Positions 17,660 to 27,749 of a stretch of DNA of 64,000 nt are shown in pieces (the stretch's first letter is position 1; each line of letters begins with the position of its first letter). Source of the stretch: Streptomyces liangshanensis (GTDB lineage: Bacteria; Actinomycetota; Actinomycetes; Streptomycetales; Streptomycetaceae); contig NZ_CP050177.1 of assembly GCF_011694815.1 (NCBI RefSeq), positions 3,089,001 through 3,153,000 on the forward strand, in the 5' to 3' direction. The notes below the pieces were generated by a model that made no database searches, was not told the DNA's origin, and saw nothing but the letters and a program-made list of their open reading frames with translations. A program made the position numbers and the translations under genes.

Positions 17660-19018
17660 TCAGCCCAGCGCCGACTTCACCACGTCCGCCAGCCTCCCGG
17701 CCACCGACCGCGCCTGCTCGATGTCGGCCGCCTCGACCATGACCCGTACCAGCGGTTCCGTACCGGAGGAGCGCAGCAGGACCCGGCCGGTGGAGCCCAG
17801 TTCCGCCTCGGCCTCGGCGACCGCGGTCGCCAGGTCGGGGGAGGTGTGCACCCGGGCCTTGTCGACGTCGGGGACGTTCACGAGCACCTGCGGCAGCCGG
17901 TGCATGACGCCCGCGAGGTCGGCGAGCGTACGGCCGGTCGCGGCGACGCGCGCCGCCAGCATGAGGCCGGTCAGGGTGCCGTCGCCGGTCGTGGCGTGGT
18001 CGAGGACGATGACGTGCCCGGACTGCTCGCCGCCGAGCGCGTAGCCGTGCTCCTTCATCGACTCCAGGACGTACCGGTCGCCGACGGCGGTCTCCACGAG
18101 GTGGATGCCCTCGCGCTCCATCGCGATCTTGAAGCCGAGGTTCGACATGACCGTGCCGACGACCGCGTCGCCCCGCAGGGTGCCGGCCTCCCGCATGGCC
18201 AGGGCCAGGACGGCGAGGATCTGGTCGCCGTCGACCTCCTCGCCCGCCGCGTCCACGGCGAGGCAGCGGTCGGCGTCGCCGTCGTGCGCGATGCCGAGGT
18301 CCGCGCCGTGCTCGACGACGGCGGCCCTGAGCAGGTCCAGGTGCGTGGAGCCGCACCCGTCGTTGATGTTCAGCCCGTCCGGCTCGGCGCCGATCGTGAT
18401 GACCTCGGCCCCGGCGCGCGCGAAGGCCTCGGGCGAGACCCGGGCGGCCGCGCCGTGCGCCTCGTCGAGGACGACCTTGAGCCCGTCGAGCCGGTTCGGC
18501 AGTACGCCGATGAGGTGGGCCACGTACCGGTCGAAGCCTTCGTCGTACGAGCGGATCCGGCCGACGCCGCCGCCGGTCGGGCGCTCCCACGGCTCACCGG
18601 TGCGGTGCTGCTCGTAGATCGACTCGATGCGGTCCTCCAGCTCGTCGGCGAGCTTGTGACCGCCGCGTGCGAAGAACTTGATGCCGTTGTCCGGCATGGC
18701 GTTGTGGCTCGCGGAGAGCATCACGCCGAGGTCGGCACCCAGCACGCCGGTGAGATACGCCACCGCCGGGGTGGGCAGCACACCGACCCGCAGGACGTCC
18801 ACACCGGCGCTCGCGAGTCCCGCCACCACGGCGGCCTCCAGGAATTCGCCGGAGGCGCGGGGGTCGCGGCCCACCACCGCCGTCGGCCGATGCCCCTCGA
18901 ACGTCCCCACCTCGCCGAGCACATGTGCCGCCGCGACCGACAGTCCGAGCGCGAGCTCAGCCGTCAGATCGGCGTTGGCGACACCGCGCACGCCGTCCGT
19001 GCCGAAGAGTCGTCCCAC
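17660..19018 (-). CDS. glmM: Phosphoglucosamine mutase
   Basis: Interconverts glucosamine-6-P and glucosamine-1-P on the route to UDP-GlcNAc. Visible motifs are the phosphoserine loop [13 protein letters not shown], the Mg loop DGDADRCL, the sugar loop GEQSGH and the phosphate loop [14 protein letters not shown]. The GTG at 19018 starts at the conserved [11 protein letters not shown] and is preceded by a strong GGAGGGAGA ribosome site, giving 452 aa; a longer start at 19084 lacks family support. It is downstream of the rpsI terminator, so it should have its own promoter in 19019-19138. Confidence 0.96.
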   Translation of the reverse strand: MGRLFGTDGVRGVANADLTAELALGLSVAAAHVLGEVGTFEGHRPTAVVGRDPRASGEFLEAAVVAGLASAGVDVLRVGVLPTPAVAYLTGVLGADLGVMLSASHNAMPDNGIKFFARGGHKLADELEDRIESIYEQHRTGEPWERPTGGGVGRIRSYDEGFDRYVAHLIGVLPNRLDGLKVVLDEAHGAAARVSPEAFARAGAEVITIGAEPDGLNINDGCGSTHLDLLRAAVVEHGADLGIAHDGDADRCLAVDAAGEEVDGDQILAVLALAMREAGTLRGDAVVGTVMSNLGFKIAMEREGIHLVETAVGDRYVLESMKEHGYALGGEQSGHVIVLDHATTGDGTLTGLMLAARVAATGRTLADLAGVMHRLPQVLVNVPDVDKARVHTSPDLATAVAEAEAELGSTGRVLLRSSGTEPLVRVMVEAADIEQARSVAGRLADVVKSALG

Positions 19019-19138
19019 AGCTCTCCCTCCAAAAAACGCACGGAACCGTCCCGGCTCCGCACGTAAAAGCTCCGAAAACGCCAAAACCCAAAGTACTGAG
19101 CGTCTGATGCTGTTATACGCCCGAGTAGTTCAAGAAAA

Positions 19139-19177
19139 CGAACGCCCCGGCGGCACGGAGTGCCGCCGGGGCGTTCG
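19139..19177 (-). terminator. Intrinsic terminator of the rplM-rpsI transcript
   Basis: A perfect 18-bp stem (arm CGAACGCCCCGGCGGCAC) closes a 3-nt loop. Read on the minus strand it is followed by TTTTCTTGAA, a U-rich tract. It lies 25 bp after the rpsI stop and isolates rplM-rpsI from glmM. Confidence 0.92.
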
Positions 19178-19202
19178 AAGACAGACTGGCCAACCAGCGT
19201 GA

Positions 19203-19730
19203 TTAGCGCTTGCTGTACTGCGGGGCCTTACGGGCCTTCTTGAGACCGGCCTTCTTGCGCTCGACCGCACGGTCGTCACGCGAGAGGAATCCGGCCTTCT
19301 TGAGCGGGGCGCGGTTGTTGTCCACGTCCGCCTCGTTCAACGCGCGGGCCACGCCGAGGCGCAGGGCGCCGGCCTGACCGGAGACGCCGCCACCCGAGAT
19401 GCGGGCGATGACGTCGTAGCGGTTGTCGAGCTCAAGGATCTTGAAGGGGTCGTTCACTTCCTGCTGGTGCACCTTGTTCGGGAAGTAACCCTCGAGGGTG
19501 CGACCGTTGATCTTCCACTTGCCGGTGCCCGGAACGATCCGGACGCGGGCGATGGCGTTCTTGCGGCGGCCCAGGCCGGCGGCCGGCTGGGGGTCGCCGA
19601 AGCGGGACGCCAGGGACTCGGTGGTGTACTCACCCTCGACGGGGACCTCGGACTCGAAGGTCGTCACGGCCTCGAAGGTCTCCTCACCCTCGGCGCTCTC
19701 GACGGGGGCTTCTGCAGTGGACTCGGCCAC
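19203..19730 (-). CDS. rpsI: 30S ribosomal protein S9 (uS9)
   Basis: Ends in YSKR, the invariant S9 tail that reaches the P-site tRNA. The core starts at [14 protein letters not shown]; before it are about 50 acidic residues (Glu/Ala/Ser-rich), an extension typical of Streptomyces S9 that makes it 175 aa rather than ~130. The GTG start at 19730 follows GAGGAGAATC. It is 42 bp downstream of rplM in a two-gene operon. Confidence 0.97.
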   Translation of the reverse strand: MAESTAEAPVESAEGEETFEAVTTFESEVPVEGEYTTESLASRFGDPQPAAGLGRRKNAIARVRIVPGTGKWKINGRTLEGYFPNKVHQQEVNDPFKILELDNRYDVIARISGGGVSGQAGALRLGVARALNEADVDNNRAPLKKAGFLSRDDRAVERKKAGLKKARKAPQYSKR

Positions 19731-19772
19731 GATTCTCCTCAGATTTCTTTATGTCTTAGGGGGTGGCCGGAA

Positions 19773-20216
19773 CTACTGCGCGACCTGGGTGATCTCGAAC
19801 GGGACAGGCTGCTGGGCAGCGTGCGGGTGCTGGTCGCCCGCGTAGATCTTCAGCTTCGAGAGCATCTGACGACCCAGGGTGTTCTTGGGGATCATGCCCT
19901 TGATGGCCTTCTCGACGGCCTTCTCGGGGTTCTTGGCGAGGAGTTCGTCGTAACGGACGGAACGCAGGCCACCCGGGAAACCGGAGTGGCGGTACGCCAT
20001 CTTCTGGGTCCGCTTGTTGCCGGACAGGTGCACCTTGTCCGCGTTGATGATGACGACGAAGTCGCCGGTGTCAACGTGGGGGGCGTAGATCGCCTTGTGC
20101 TTACCGCGCAGAAGGTTGGCGGCAGTGGTCGCCAGACGGCCCAAGACGATGTCCTGGGCGTCGATGACGTGCCACTGGCGTGTCACATCGCCGGGCTTGG
20201 GGCTGTACGTACGCAC
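19773..20216 (-). CDS. rplM: 50S ribosomal protein L13 (uL13)
   Basis: 147 aa, standard length. Conserved blocks are [36 protein letters not shown] and [21 protein letters not shown]. The GTG start gives [11 protein letters not shown]. It is the first gene of the rplM-rpsI operon, with a leader of about 175 nt from the candidate promoter at 20398-20427. Confidence 0.97.
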   Translation of the reverse strand: MRTYSPKPGDVTRQWHVIDAQDIVLGRLATTAANLLRGKHKAIYAPHVDTGDFVVIINADKVHLSGNKRTQKMAYRHSGFPGGLRSVRYDELLAKNPEKAVEKAIKGMIPKNTLGRQMLSKLKIYAGDQHPHAAQQPVPFEITQVAQ

Positions 20217-20397
20217 GGTCGTAGCCTTCGCTTCTTCAGTGAGTGGGAACCTGACAAGGCCACCCGGACGATCACGACAGCCATGGCGGCACAGCGGGGA
20301 CGCAACCCGTGTACCTGCCTCTGTCCATCGGCCCGGTGGACCGGCGTAAGGGCCCCTCGCGTGAGAACGACCAAGCCAATACGCATAACGAACCAGC

Positions 20398-20427
20398 AGA
20401 ATACCCGGGCGCCCCCGTACGGGTCAA
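20398..20427 (-). promoter_or_regulatory. Candidate sigma-70-type promoter of rplM-rpsI
   Basis: On the minus strand TTGACC is followed after 18 bp by TATTCT, a good HrdB-type match in a window where AT-rich hexamers are rare. It sits between the end of the ABC-F gene and rplM and would give a leader of about 175 nt. Confidence 0.55.
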
Positions 20428-20452
20428 AACGAGTCCCGGAGCCCCGGAACCC

Positions 20453-22072
20453 CTACCGCTCCCGCACCACCCGCCGCTCGTCCCAGACGGGCTCCGGCGT
20501 CTCCCGCACGACCCCGTCGGACCCGAACACCAGGTACCGGTCGAAGGACCGCGCGAACCACCGGTCGTGCGTCACCGCCACCACCGTCCCGTCGTACACC
20601 TCAAGACCGTCCTGCAAGGCCTCCGCCGACTCCAGGTCCAGGTTGTCCGTCGGCTCGTCCAGCAGCAGCGCCGTCGTCCCCCGCAGCTCCAGCAGCAGGA
20701 TCTGGAAGCGCGCCTGCTGCCCGCCCGACAGCTTCTCGAACGGCTGGTCCCCCTGCCGTTCCAGCTCGTACCGCCGCAGCACGCTCATCGCCCCGCCCCG
20801 GTCCTTCGCGTGCTCGGTCCACAGGATGTCGACCAGCGTCCGCCCCAGCAGCTCCGGGTGCGCGTGGGTCTGCGCGAAGTGCCCCGGCACCACCCGCGCG
20901 CCGAGCTTCCACTCCCCCGTGTGCCGGACGTCGTCCCCCGCCAGCAGCCGCAGGAAGTGCGACTTCCCGGAGCCGTTCGACCCGAGGACCGCGACCCGCT
21001 CGCCGTAGAAGATCTCCAGCGAGAACGGCTTCATCAGCCCGGTGAGCTCCAGGTCCTTGCAGGTCACCGCCCGTACACCGGTACGGCCGCCCTTGAGCCG
21101 CATGGTGATCTCCTGCTCGCGCGGCGGCTCCGGCGGCGGCCCCGCGTCCTCGAACTTCTTGAAGCGCGTCTGCATCGCCCGGTAGCGCGAGGCCATGTCG
21201 GGGCTGATCGCCGCCTGCTGCCGCAGCCGGTGCACCAGCGCCTTGAGCCGGGCGTGCTCCTCGTCCCAGCGCCGCTTCAGCTCCTCGAAGCGCGCGAACC
21301 GCTCCTTGCGCGCCTGGTGGTACGTGCCGAATCCGCCCCCGTGCACCCATACGTCCGAGCCCGCCGGGCTCGGCTCGACACTGACGATCTTCTCGGCGGC
21401 CCTGGCCAGCAGCTCCCGGTCGTGGGAGACGAAGAGGACCGTCTTACGGGTCTCCTTGAGCTTCTCCTCCAGCCAGCGCTTGCCGGGGACGTCCAGATAG
21501 TTGTCCGGCTCGTCCAGGAGCAGCACCTCGTCCGGCCCGCGCAGCAGCGCCTCCAGCACCAGCCGCTTCTGCTCGCCGCCGGAGAGCGTGGTCAGCCCGC
21601 GGAACTGCGCCTTGTCGTACGGCACGCCCAGCGCCGCCATCGTGCACATGTCCCAGACCGTCTCGGCCTCGTACCCCCGCGCCTCCGCCCAGTCGCTCAG
21701 CGCCTGCGCGTACCGCATCTGCGCGGCCTCGTCGTCGACCGTCATGATCAGGTGCTCGGCCTCGTCCACCGCGCGCGCCGCCTCGCGGATGCACGGCTGC
21801 GCGACGGAGACCAGCAGGTCACGGACCGTGCGGTCGTCGCGCACCGAGCCGACGAACTGCGACATGACGCCGAGCCCGCCACTGACCGTGACCGTCCCGC
21901 CGTGCGGTTGCAGCTCCCCCGCGATCAGCCGCAGCAGCGTGGTCTTGCCCGCGCCGTTGGCCCCGACGAGGGCGACGACGGCGCCCTCCCCCACGCGGAA
22001 CGAAGCGTCGCCGAGCAGCACCCGTCCGTCGGGGAGGTAGTACTCCAGGTGCCCTGCCTCAAGATGTCCCAT
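20453..22072 (-). CDS. ABC-F family ATP-binding protein
   Basis: 539 aa with two ABC ATPase domains and no membrane segments. Domain 1 has Walker A GANGAGKTT, signature LSGGEQKR and Walker B VLLLDEPDNYLD; domain 2 has GSNGSGKS, LSGGQQAR and ALLLDEPTDNLD. A charged linker (RFEELKRRWDEEHARLKALV) joins them, as in EttA/Vga-like ribosome-associated factors. The ATG at 22072 gives the conserved MGHLEAGHLEYYLPDGR; longer starts add an Arg-rich peptide. It is divergent from the next gene. Role in translation or antibiotic tolerance is inference; I cannot assign a subfamily. Confidence 0.93.
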   Translation of the reverse strand: MGHLEAGHLEYYLPDGRVLLGDASFRVGEGAVVALVGANGAGKTTLLRLIAGELQPHGGTVTVSGGLGVMSQFVGSVRDDRTVRDLLVSVAQPCIREAARAVDEAEHLIMTVDDEAAQMRYAQALSDWAEARGYEAETVWDMCTMAALGVPYDKAQFRGLTTLSGGEQKRLVLEALLRGPDEVLLLDEPDNYLDVPGKRWLEEKLKETRKTVLFVSHDRELLARAAEKIVSVEPSPAGSDVWVHGGGFGTYHQARKERFARFEELKRRWDEEHARLKALVHRLRQQAAISPDMASRYRAMQTRFKKFEDAGPPPEPPREQEITMRLKGGRTGVRAVTCKDLELTGLMKPFSLEIFYGERVAVLGSNGSGKSHFLRLLAGDDVRHTGEWKLGARVVPGHFAQTHAHPELLGRTLVDILWTEHAKDRGGAMSVLRRYELERQGDQPFEKLSGGQQARFQILLLELRGTTALLLDEPTDNLDLESAEALQDGLEVYDGTVVAVTHDRWFARSFDRYLVFGSDGVVRETPEPVWDERRVVRER

Positions 22073-22166
22073 GGTCCGCATTGTCGGGCCACCGGCGGCC
22101 CGGGCCCAACCGTTTTCTCCCGCACGCCGGTACGACCGGGCCCCGCACGGCCTTAAACTGCGCGGC

Positions 22167-23267
22167 ATGAGCTTTGGGCAAGGGGGACCCTCCTGGGGCA
22201 GCCCCGGTTCACCGACACCAGGACACGATCCGTACGGATCGCAGGATCCCTACGGATCACAGAGCCCGCACCGATCCCGGAACCCTGACGGATCCCAGAA
22301 CCCTCACGACCCGTTCCCCACCACCGACCTGTTCGGCAATCCCGACCCGTACGGCACGCGGTCGGCCGACCCCTACGCGGCACAGCCGGCGGACCCGTAC
22401 GCCGCCCGGTCGGCCGACCCGTACGACAACCGGACACCCGAGACGTACGACACCCGCACCCCCGACTGGGCGGCGCTCGCCGACGCCTCGGCCGGGCGTG
22501 CCCGCCGCAAGCGCTGGCTGCTGATGGGCGGCGGGGGTCTCGCGACGGCCGCCGTCGTCGCGGTCGTCGCCTCCGTCATCGTGTCCATGAGCGGCGGTGA
22601 CAGCGGCCCGAGCGCGGCCGAGACGGCGTCGCAGGACCTGCCGACGGCCGCCGCGACGACGGGCGAGGCGGCCGATCCGGTGCCGTCGTTCCCGTCGGCG
22701 TCCCCGCTGCCGCCGCCGGACCCGAAGGACTTCGTCTCCAGCGCCGAGAAGGACACCGCGCCGCTGTCGGCGGACACGCTGTTCCCGGGCGCGCGGCTGA
22801 CGATGGAGGGGCGCGAGTACGAGAAGGGGGCGACGACCCGTACGACCAACTGCGCGGCCTCCGCGCAGGGCGCCCTCGGCTCGATCCTCGCCTCGAACAG
22901 CTGCGACGAGGTGATCCGCGCCACGTACAGCAAGGACGGGGTGGCGGTCACGGTCGGGGTCGCGGTCTTCGCGAAGGAGGCCCAGGCGCTCAAGGCGAAG
23001 GCCGAGGCCAAGGACGGCATCGCCTCCCTGTCCGGGAGCGGCGTCCCGACCTTCTGCCGGGACGGGGTGATCTGCCGCAAGACCACCAACTCGTTCGGCC
23101 GGTACGTGTACTTCACGGTCGGCGGCTTCACGTCCGGCAAGGACGTCACCAAGTCCGACAAGAACGTCTTCACCACGGGCGACGACGTCTCCGAGTTCAC
23201 GTTCCGTCAGATCTACCAGCGGGGCCGCCTCCAGGCCTCGGCGGCGGCGGTACAGCCCGGCGCCTAG
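22167..23267 (+). CDS. Single-pass membrane protein of unknown function
   Basis: 366 aa from the ATG at 22167. The N-terminal ~110 residues are disordered, with DPYGSQ, DPYGTRSADPYAAQPADPY-type repeats. A positively charged stop (RARRKRW) precedes one transmembrane helix (LATAAVVAVVASVIVSM), and then comes an extracytoplasmic domain of about 220 residues with a Ser/Pro linker and four Cys (TNCAAS, SNSCDE, FCRDGVICRK). This is the layout of a type II membrane protein with a secreted disulfide-bonded domain. Divergent from the ABC-F gene over 94 bp. Function unknown. Confidence 0.85.
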   Translation: MSFGQGGPSWGSPGSPTPGHDPYGSQDPYGSQSPHRSRNPDGSQNPHDPFPTTDLFGNPDPYGTRSADPYAAQPADPYAARSADPYDNRTPETYDTRTPDWAALADASAGRARRKRWLLMGGGGLATAAVVAVVASVIVSMSGGDSGPSAAETASQDLPTAAATTGEAADPVPSFPSASPLPPPDPKDFVSSAEKDTAPLSADTLFPGARLTMEGREYEKGATTRTTNCAASAQGALGSILASNSCDEVIRATYSKDGVAVTVGVAVFAKEAQALKAKAEAKDGIASLSGSGVPTFCRDGVICRKTTNSFGRYVYFTVGGFTSGKDVTKSDKNVFTTGDDVSEFTFRQIYQRGRLQASAAAVQPGA

Positions 23268-23284
23268 GCCCCGGCCCGGCCCGG

Positions 23285-23330
23285 CCGGCGGATCCCGCGA
23301 CGCGGAACAAGGCGCGCGGGGATCCGCCGG
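23285..23330 (+). terminator. Probable terminator after the membrane protein gene
   Basis: A perfect 12-bp stem CCGGCGGATCCC/GGGATCCGCCGG with a 22-nt loop that can extend the pairing (GCG/CGC). There is no U-tract, as is common in Streptomyces. It lies 17 bp after the stop of the 366-aa gene. Confidence 0.7.
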
Positions 23331-23405
23331 TCGGGCCTCCCGCCCTGACCGGCCCCCGCTTGCCACACTGGACGCCCGAGGGGCGAGCATCCGGAGGCGT
23401 GGCGC

Positions 23406-26400
23406 GTGGCGGTCAGAGTCACTGTGGTGGTCCCGACGTACAACTCGGGGACGGTCCTCGAACCCCTGGTCGGGTCGCTGCTCCGGCAGACGATGCCCCC
23501 CGAGGCGTTCGAGGTGCTCTTCGTCGACGACGGCTCGACGGACGACACCCCGGCGCGACTCGCCGCCCTCGCGGCCGAGCACCCGAACTTCCGCCTCACT
23601 GGCATCCCCAACTCCGGCTGGCCGGGCAGGCCCCGCAACGTGGCGATCGACCTGGCACGCGGCGAATACGTGCAGTTCGTCGACCACGACGACCTGTTGG
23701 GCGACGAGGCACTCACCCGGATGTACGACCTCGGCCGCGCGAACGGCTCGGACATCGTGATCGGCAAGGTCGTCAGCACCTTCCGGTCCCGCGGCATCCC
23801 GCACGCGCTGATGAGCAGGACCCGCGCGTCGTGCACCTTCGAGACGGCCCCCCTGCACGACAGCCTGACGGTCCACAAGATGTACCGGACGGCCTTCCTG
23901 CGGGAGCAGGGGATCCGGTTCCCCGTCGGGCACTTCGTCGGCGAGGACCTGCTGTTCATAGTGCCTGCCGTGTTCCGCGCCGCGTCCGTCTCCGTCGTCG
24001 GCGACTACCCCTGCTACTACTACCTGGAGCGGGAGGGCGGCGGCCACACCACACCCGACCACCTCGACCCGGTGAGCTACGCGGGCAACCTCCGCCGGAT
24101 CTTCGACGCCCTGGGCGCCGAGACGCCGCCCGGCCCGGTGCGCGACAAGTGGCTGCGCCGCTTCTGGCGCGCGGACATGGTCAAGTACCTGAGCGAGCCG
24201 GTCTTCGCCACGTACGGCCCGGAGGCGCGCGTCGCGCTCTTCGGGGCGCTGCGCGAGGTGGCGGAGGAGTACCTGACGGAGGGCGTGTACGAGGGGCTGG
24301 CGGGCCTGGAGCGGGCGCGCGCCGCCCTCGTACGGACCGGCCGGCCGGACGCGCTGCTGGAGCTGACCGGGCGGGCGGCGGGGCTGGGCGCGGACGTCCG
24401 GCTCACGTCGGTGGAGTGGCGGCGGGGGCGGGTGCGGGCGCGGTTCGACGCGCGGTTCGTGACGGGCGGTACGGGCCCGGAGGCACCCCGGACACCGCTG
24501 GCACCCCTGACACCGCTGACCCTCGTGCGCCGGGGCGAGCGCTACCTCCTCGACCCGTCCCTCACCGACGGGCTGGTCGAGCCCGTCGACGTCACGGACG
24601 ACCTGAAGCTCTTCCGCGCGGACGTGAGCCTGCGCCACCGGGACACGTCCGTGGTGTGGCTGCTGCCGAGGGAGGTCTCCGTGTCGTTCGAGGAGACACC
24701 CGCGCACCTGGACGGTGACGTCCTCGTCCGCCCCGTCGTGCACGGCACGGTCGCCGTGGACCCGGCGCGGGCGGCGGGCGGCGGGCCGCTGGACGACGGC
24801 GTCTGGGAGGTGCACGTACGGCTCATGGGACCGGGCCTGGACCGCTACGGGCGCCCCCGGGGCGGCCCGGAGGACCTCACCCTGCCCGCCCCGGCCGTCC
24901 TGGGCGGCCTGGAGACCGCGTGCCACCTGGACGGCGGGCTGGCCCTGACCGTACGGCCGACGGATACGGCCCCCGCCCCGCGCCCGCCCAAGGTCACCGT
25001 GGTGGTGCCCACCGGGGGCGCCGAGCCCGCCGCCGTACGGGACACCCTCGCCTCCCTCACCGCGCAGACCCTCCCGGCGGCGGAGTTCGAGGTGCTCCAG
25101 GTGCCCGAGGCGGCGCGGCCCGGGGGCCCCGGCGAGCCCGGCACCGGGGAGTACCTGCTGTACATGCGGGCCGGCGACCGCCTGGCCGCCGACGCGCTGG
25201 AGCGGCTGTACGGGTACGGCATCGCGCACGACGCGGACATCGTGGTCGGCAGGAGGGCGGCGAAGGGCCGGGCCGTCCCCCGGGAGCTGTTCTCACGGGA
25301 CCGGCCGCGCGCCACGTTCGCGAAGGACCCGCTGGCGGACAGCCTGACCGCCGACAAGCTCTTCCACCGCGCGTTCCTCGCCGAGCACGGCCTGCGCTTC
25401 CCGGCGGCCGGCGTCCCCCTGGGCGAGCACGCCTTCACGGCGGAGGCGTCCCTGCGCGCGGGCCGCACCGCCGTCCTCGGGGGCGCCGTCTGCTACCACT
25501 CAGGACCGGAGCGGGACACCCCCGCCGTCCCGTACGCGGCCCTCTACGGCGCGCTGCGCACCCTTGTCGGGACCGTGAACGGCCTCACCACACCGGGCGG
25601 CACCCGTGACCGGCTGCACCGGCGCTGGCTGCGGGTGGAGCTGCTGGACCCGCTGATGGGCAGGGGCTTCCCGGAGCGGGACGAGGACGACCGGCGCGCG
25701 CTCTGCGACGCGATCCGGGACGTCTTCCTGAACAGCGGCGACGGCGGCGGCGACAGCGGCCTCTCGGACACGGCGATCGCCGCCCTCACGGCCCCGCGCC
25801 GGGTCGCCGTCGGCCTGGTCACCGACAACCGGCTCGACGACCTGGTGGCACTCGTCCGCTGGGAGACGTCCGTGGTCTGCCGGGCCCGCCTGGACGAGGT
25901 GTCCTGGCAGCGCGACGGCGCGCTCAGGACGGCCTTCACGGCGGAACTGCGCACCGCGGACGGCCCGTTGGGAACCACCTCCCCGGACGAAGGCGACGAC
26001 GACCCCCCGACGCTGACGTCCCCAGGCCTCTCCGCCGCCCTGTCGGCCCGCTTCGCCCGCGCACCCCTCACCGGCGGCGCGGCCCCCGGGAGGGCCTCCG
26101 CGGTCCTCGTGCTGCGGGAGCGCGCAGGCGGCGCCGAGTACCGGCTCGCCACGGACGCCACGGTCCACCACGCCGACGGCACGCTCACCGTCGCCGGAAG
26201 CGCCCTGCTCGACCCGGCCACCGCGGCGGGCGGCGCCCCGCTCCGGGACGGCGCCTGGGACCTGTACGTGCGCCTCACCGCGCTCGGCTGGACCAAGACC
26301 GCGAGGCTCGGCTCGTACCGCGCCCCCGAGGTCTCCGCGACGCCGCCACCCCCCGTACCGCACCCGACCACCCCGGACCGCCGCGTCACCCCGTACTGGA

Positions 26401-26504
26401 CCACCCCACACCGCGACCTGACCCTCCGCGTGGCCCCACCCCCGCCCACCGAACGCGCGCCAGGCCGCCTGACCCGCCTGATCCGCCGCCTGCGCCGGGG
26501 CTGA
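23406..26504 (+). CDS. Two-module family 2 glycosyltransferase, second catalytic module apparently degenerate
   Basis: 1032 aa from a GTG at 23406, preceded by GGAGG at 8 bp. Module 1 (residues 1-~230) is a canonical GT-A domain: VTVVVPTYNSG, LFVDDGSTDDTP, the metal motif FVDHDDLLGDE and FVGEDLLF. A beta-rich region follows (~330-520). A second GT-A-like module starts near 528 (KVTVVVPTGGA), but its DDGS is absent and its metal site reads MRAGDRLAAD, so it is probably inactive. A second beta-rich region closes the protein. The two beta regions share AAGGGPLDDGVWEVHVRL and AAGGAPLRDGAWDLYVRL. This resembles teichoic-acid-type transferases with C-terminal carbohydrate-binding domains; the substrate is unknown. 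Confidence 0.88.
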   Translation: MAVRVTVVVPTYNSGTVLEPLVGSLLRQTMPPEAFEVLFVDDGSTDDTPARLAALAAEHPNFRLTGIPNSGWPGRPRNVAIDLARGEYVQFVDHDDLLGDEALTRMYDLGRANGSDIVIGKVVSTFRSRGIPHALMSRTRASCTFETAPLHDSLTVHKMYRTAFLREQGIRFPVGHFVGEDLLFIVPAVFRAASVSVVGDYPCYYYLEREGGGHTTPDHLDPVSYAGNLRRIFDALGAETPPGPVRDKWLRRFWRADMVKYLSEPVFATYGPEARVALFGALREVAEEYLTEGVYEGLAGLERARAALVRTGRPDALLELTGRAAGLGADVRLTSVEWRRGRVRARFDARFVTGGTGPEAPRTPLAPLTPLTLVRRGERYLLDPSLTDGLVEPVDVTDDLKLFRADVSLRHRDTSVVWLLPREVSVSFEETPAHLDGDVLVRPVVHGTVAVDPARAAGGGPLDDGVWEVHVRLMGPGLDRYGRPRGGPEDLTLPAPAVLGGLETACHLDGGLALTVRPTDTAPAPRPPKVTVVVPTGGAEPAAVRDTLASLTAQTLPAAEFEVLQVPEAARPGGPGEPGTGEYLLYMRAGDRLAADALERLYGYGIAHDADIVVGRRAAKGRAVPRELFSRDRPRATFAKDPLADSLTADKLFHRAFLAEHGLRFPAAGVPLGEHAFTAEASLRAGRTAVLGGAVCYHSGPERDTPAVPYAALYGALRTLVGTVNGLTTPGGTRDRLHRRWLRVELLDPLMGRGFPERDEDDRRALCDAIRDVFLNSGDGGGDSGLSDTAIAALTAPRRVAVGLVTDNRLDDLVALVRWETSVVCRARLDEVSWQRDGALRTAFTAELRTADGPLGTTSPDEGDDDPPTLTSPGLSAALSARFARAPLTGGAAPGRASAVLVLRERAGGAEYRLATDATVHHADGTLTVAGSALLDPATAAGGAPLRDGAWDLYVRLTALGWTKTARLGSYRAPEVSATPPPPVPHPTTPDRRVTPYWTTPHRDLTLRVAPPPPTERAPGRLTRLIRRLRRG

Positions 26505-26565
26505 GCACGACAGCGCTCGCGCCGGTCATCGCGCGTTCGACATCAGTCCGCGCCCGGCGGCATGG

Positions 26566-27525
26566 TCACATGCGCAGGGCCGCCGAGAAGGTGTCGGCGA
26601 GGAAGCCGATGACCTTGGCGCGCCGCTTGTCGGCCGCCTTGTCCCCGTACAGCATCAGCGTTCCGTGAGCCTCGCCGTCGACCACGATGAATTGCTTCTT
26701 CTTCGCGGGGGAGGCGTTGTAGACCTCGCGGAGTTGTTTCTCGTGGGCGCCCTGCATGTCGTCCTTCGCGACCATGAAGAGGGAGGGTTGCTTGATCTTC
26801 TTCACCGCGGCCACGGCGTCGCCGTCGCAGCGGGCCGGGGAGGAGAGCAGGGTGAGACCCGCGATGGGGATGTCGCTTCTGACGCCCTCGGTGACGGCGG
26901 TGGTGCCGCCGCAGGACGCGCCCACCAGGAAGACGTGCTCGGTCTTGAGGGCTTTGAGCTTGTCGAAGGCGGCCCGCATGTCGAGAGGGCTGGAGGGGGT
27001 CCCGGCCTCGGAGGCGACGTATCCCCGGAACTCCGGGAGCATGACGCGGTAGCCCCGCTTGACCATCTGCTCCGCGAGGTCGAGGAAGTTGCAGATCTGG
27101 CCGCCGTACTGGTGTCCGAAGTACACGACGTTGGGGCCTTTGCCGATGATGAGGGTGGACAGGTGCTTGCCGTCCTTGGTGGTGAGGGTGGTGATGTCGT
27201 TCCACAGGCGCTTCGGTACGCACGTGTTCACCAGCTGCCCCCCGGGAGTCCGGGCCGTGAGCTTGGGAACGGTCGGCTTGTAGGTGGCCGGTTTCTGCGG
27301 CGGCAGCCCGTTGGTGACGGAGGAACTCGCCTCGTGCGTGGCTGACTTCACGTCGCGGGCGGGGGTTGTGACCTTCGACGGTGCGACGGCCGTCGTAGCG
27401 GGCCGGGAGGAGGCGGGCTGCGTCGCCGAGGTGGTGACGCAGCCGCTGAGCACTCCGGCGACGGCGAGCGGAACAACCACGGCCACGGGCCGGACGCGCG
27501 GGAAGAACCTGCTGTTCAAGGGCAT
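26566..27525 (-). CDS. Secreted lipoprotein with alpha/beta hydrolase fold
   Basis: 319 aa from the ATG at 27525. The signal peptide ends in the lipobox VLSGC, so it should be a lipid-anchored extracellular protein. A Thr/Ser/Pro-rich spacer leads to the hydrolase domain: VVYFGHQYGG, LPEFRGYVASEAG, nucleophile region LVGASCGGTTA, and a late His in DGEAHGTLMLYGD. The nucleophile elbow reads GASCGG, so Ser or Cys may be the catalytic residue. This is the dienelactone-hydrolase/esterase type; the substrate is unknown. It is convergent with the glycosyltransferase. Confidence 0.87.
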   Translation of the reverse strand: MPLNSRFFPRVRPVAVVVPLAVAGVLSGCVTTSATQPASSRPATTAVAPSKVTTPARDVKSATHEASSSVTNGLPPQKPATYKPTVPKLTARTPGGQLVNTCVPKRLWNDITTLTTKDGKHLSTLIIGKGPNVVYFGHQYGGQICNFLDLAEQMVKRGYRVMLPEFRGYVASEAGTPSSPLDMRAAFDKLKALKTEHVFLVGASCGGTTAVTEGVRSDIPIAGLTLLSSPARCDGDAVAAVKKIKQPSLFMVAKDDMQGAHEKQLREVYNASPAKKKQFIVVDGEAHGTLMLYGDKAADKRRAKVIGFLADTFSAALRM

Positions 27526-27749
27526 TCCTGTCTCGGGAGATGGCCGGCCGGCCCGCACCGCGGTGACGTCCGGGACCTGATGACGGGTTCGGCCACGACG
27601 GCATTGTCACGCCGATGTGTGAGGAACTTGTCAGGTCGGAGTCAGCGGCGGATCAGCTTCACCGCTCCACGAGAGGCCTGGCATCGAGGCCCTGGCCGCC
27701 GGTCGCCATTCCGGACGCGTTCACGGTAAGCCGATGCCGAGTCCCTCCC

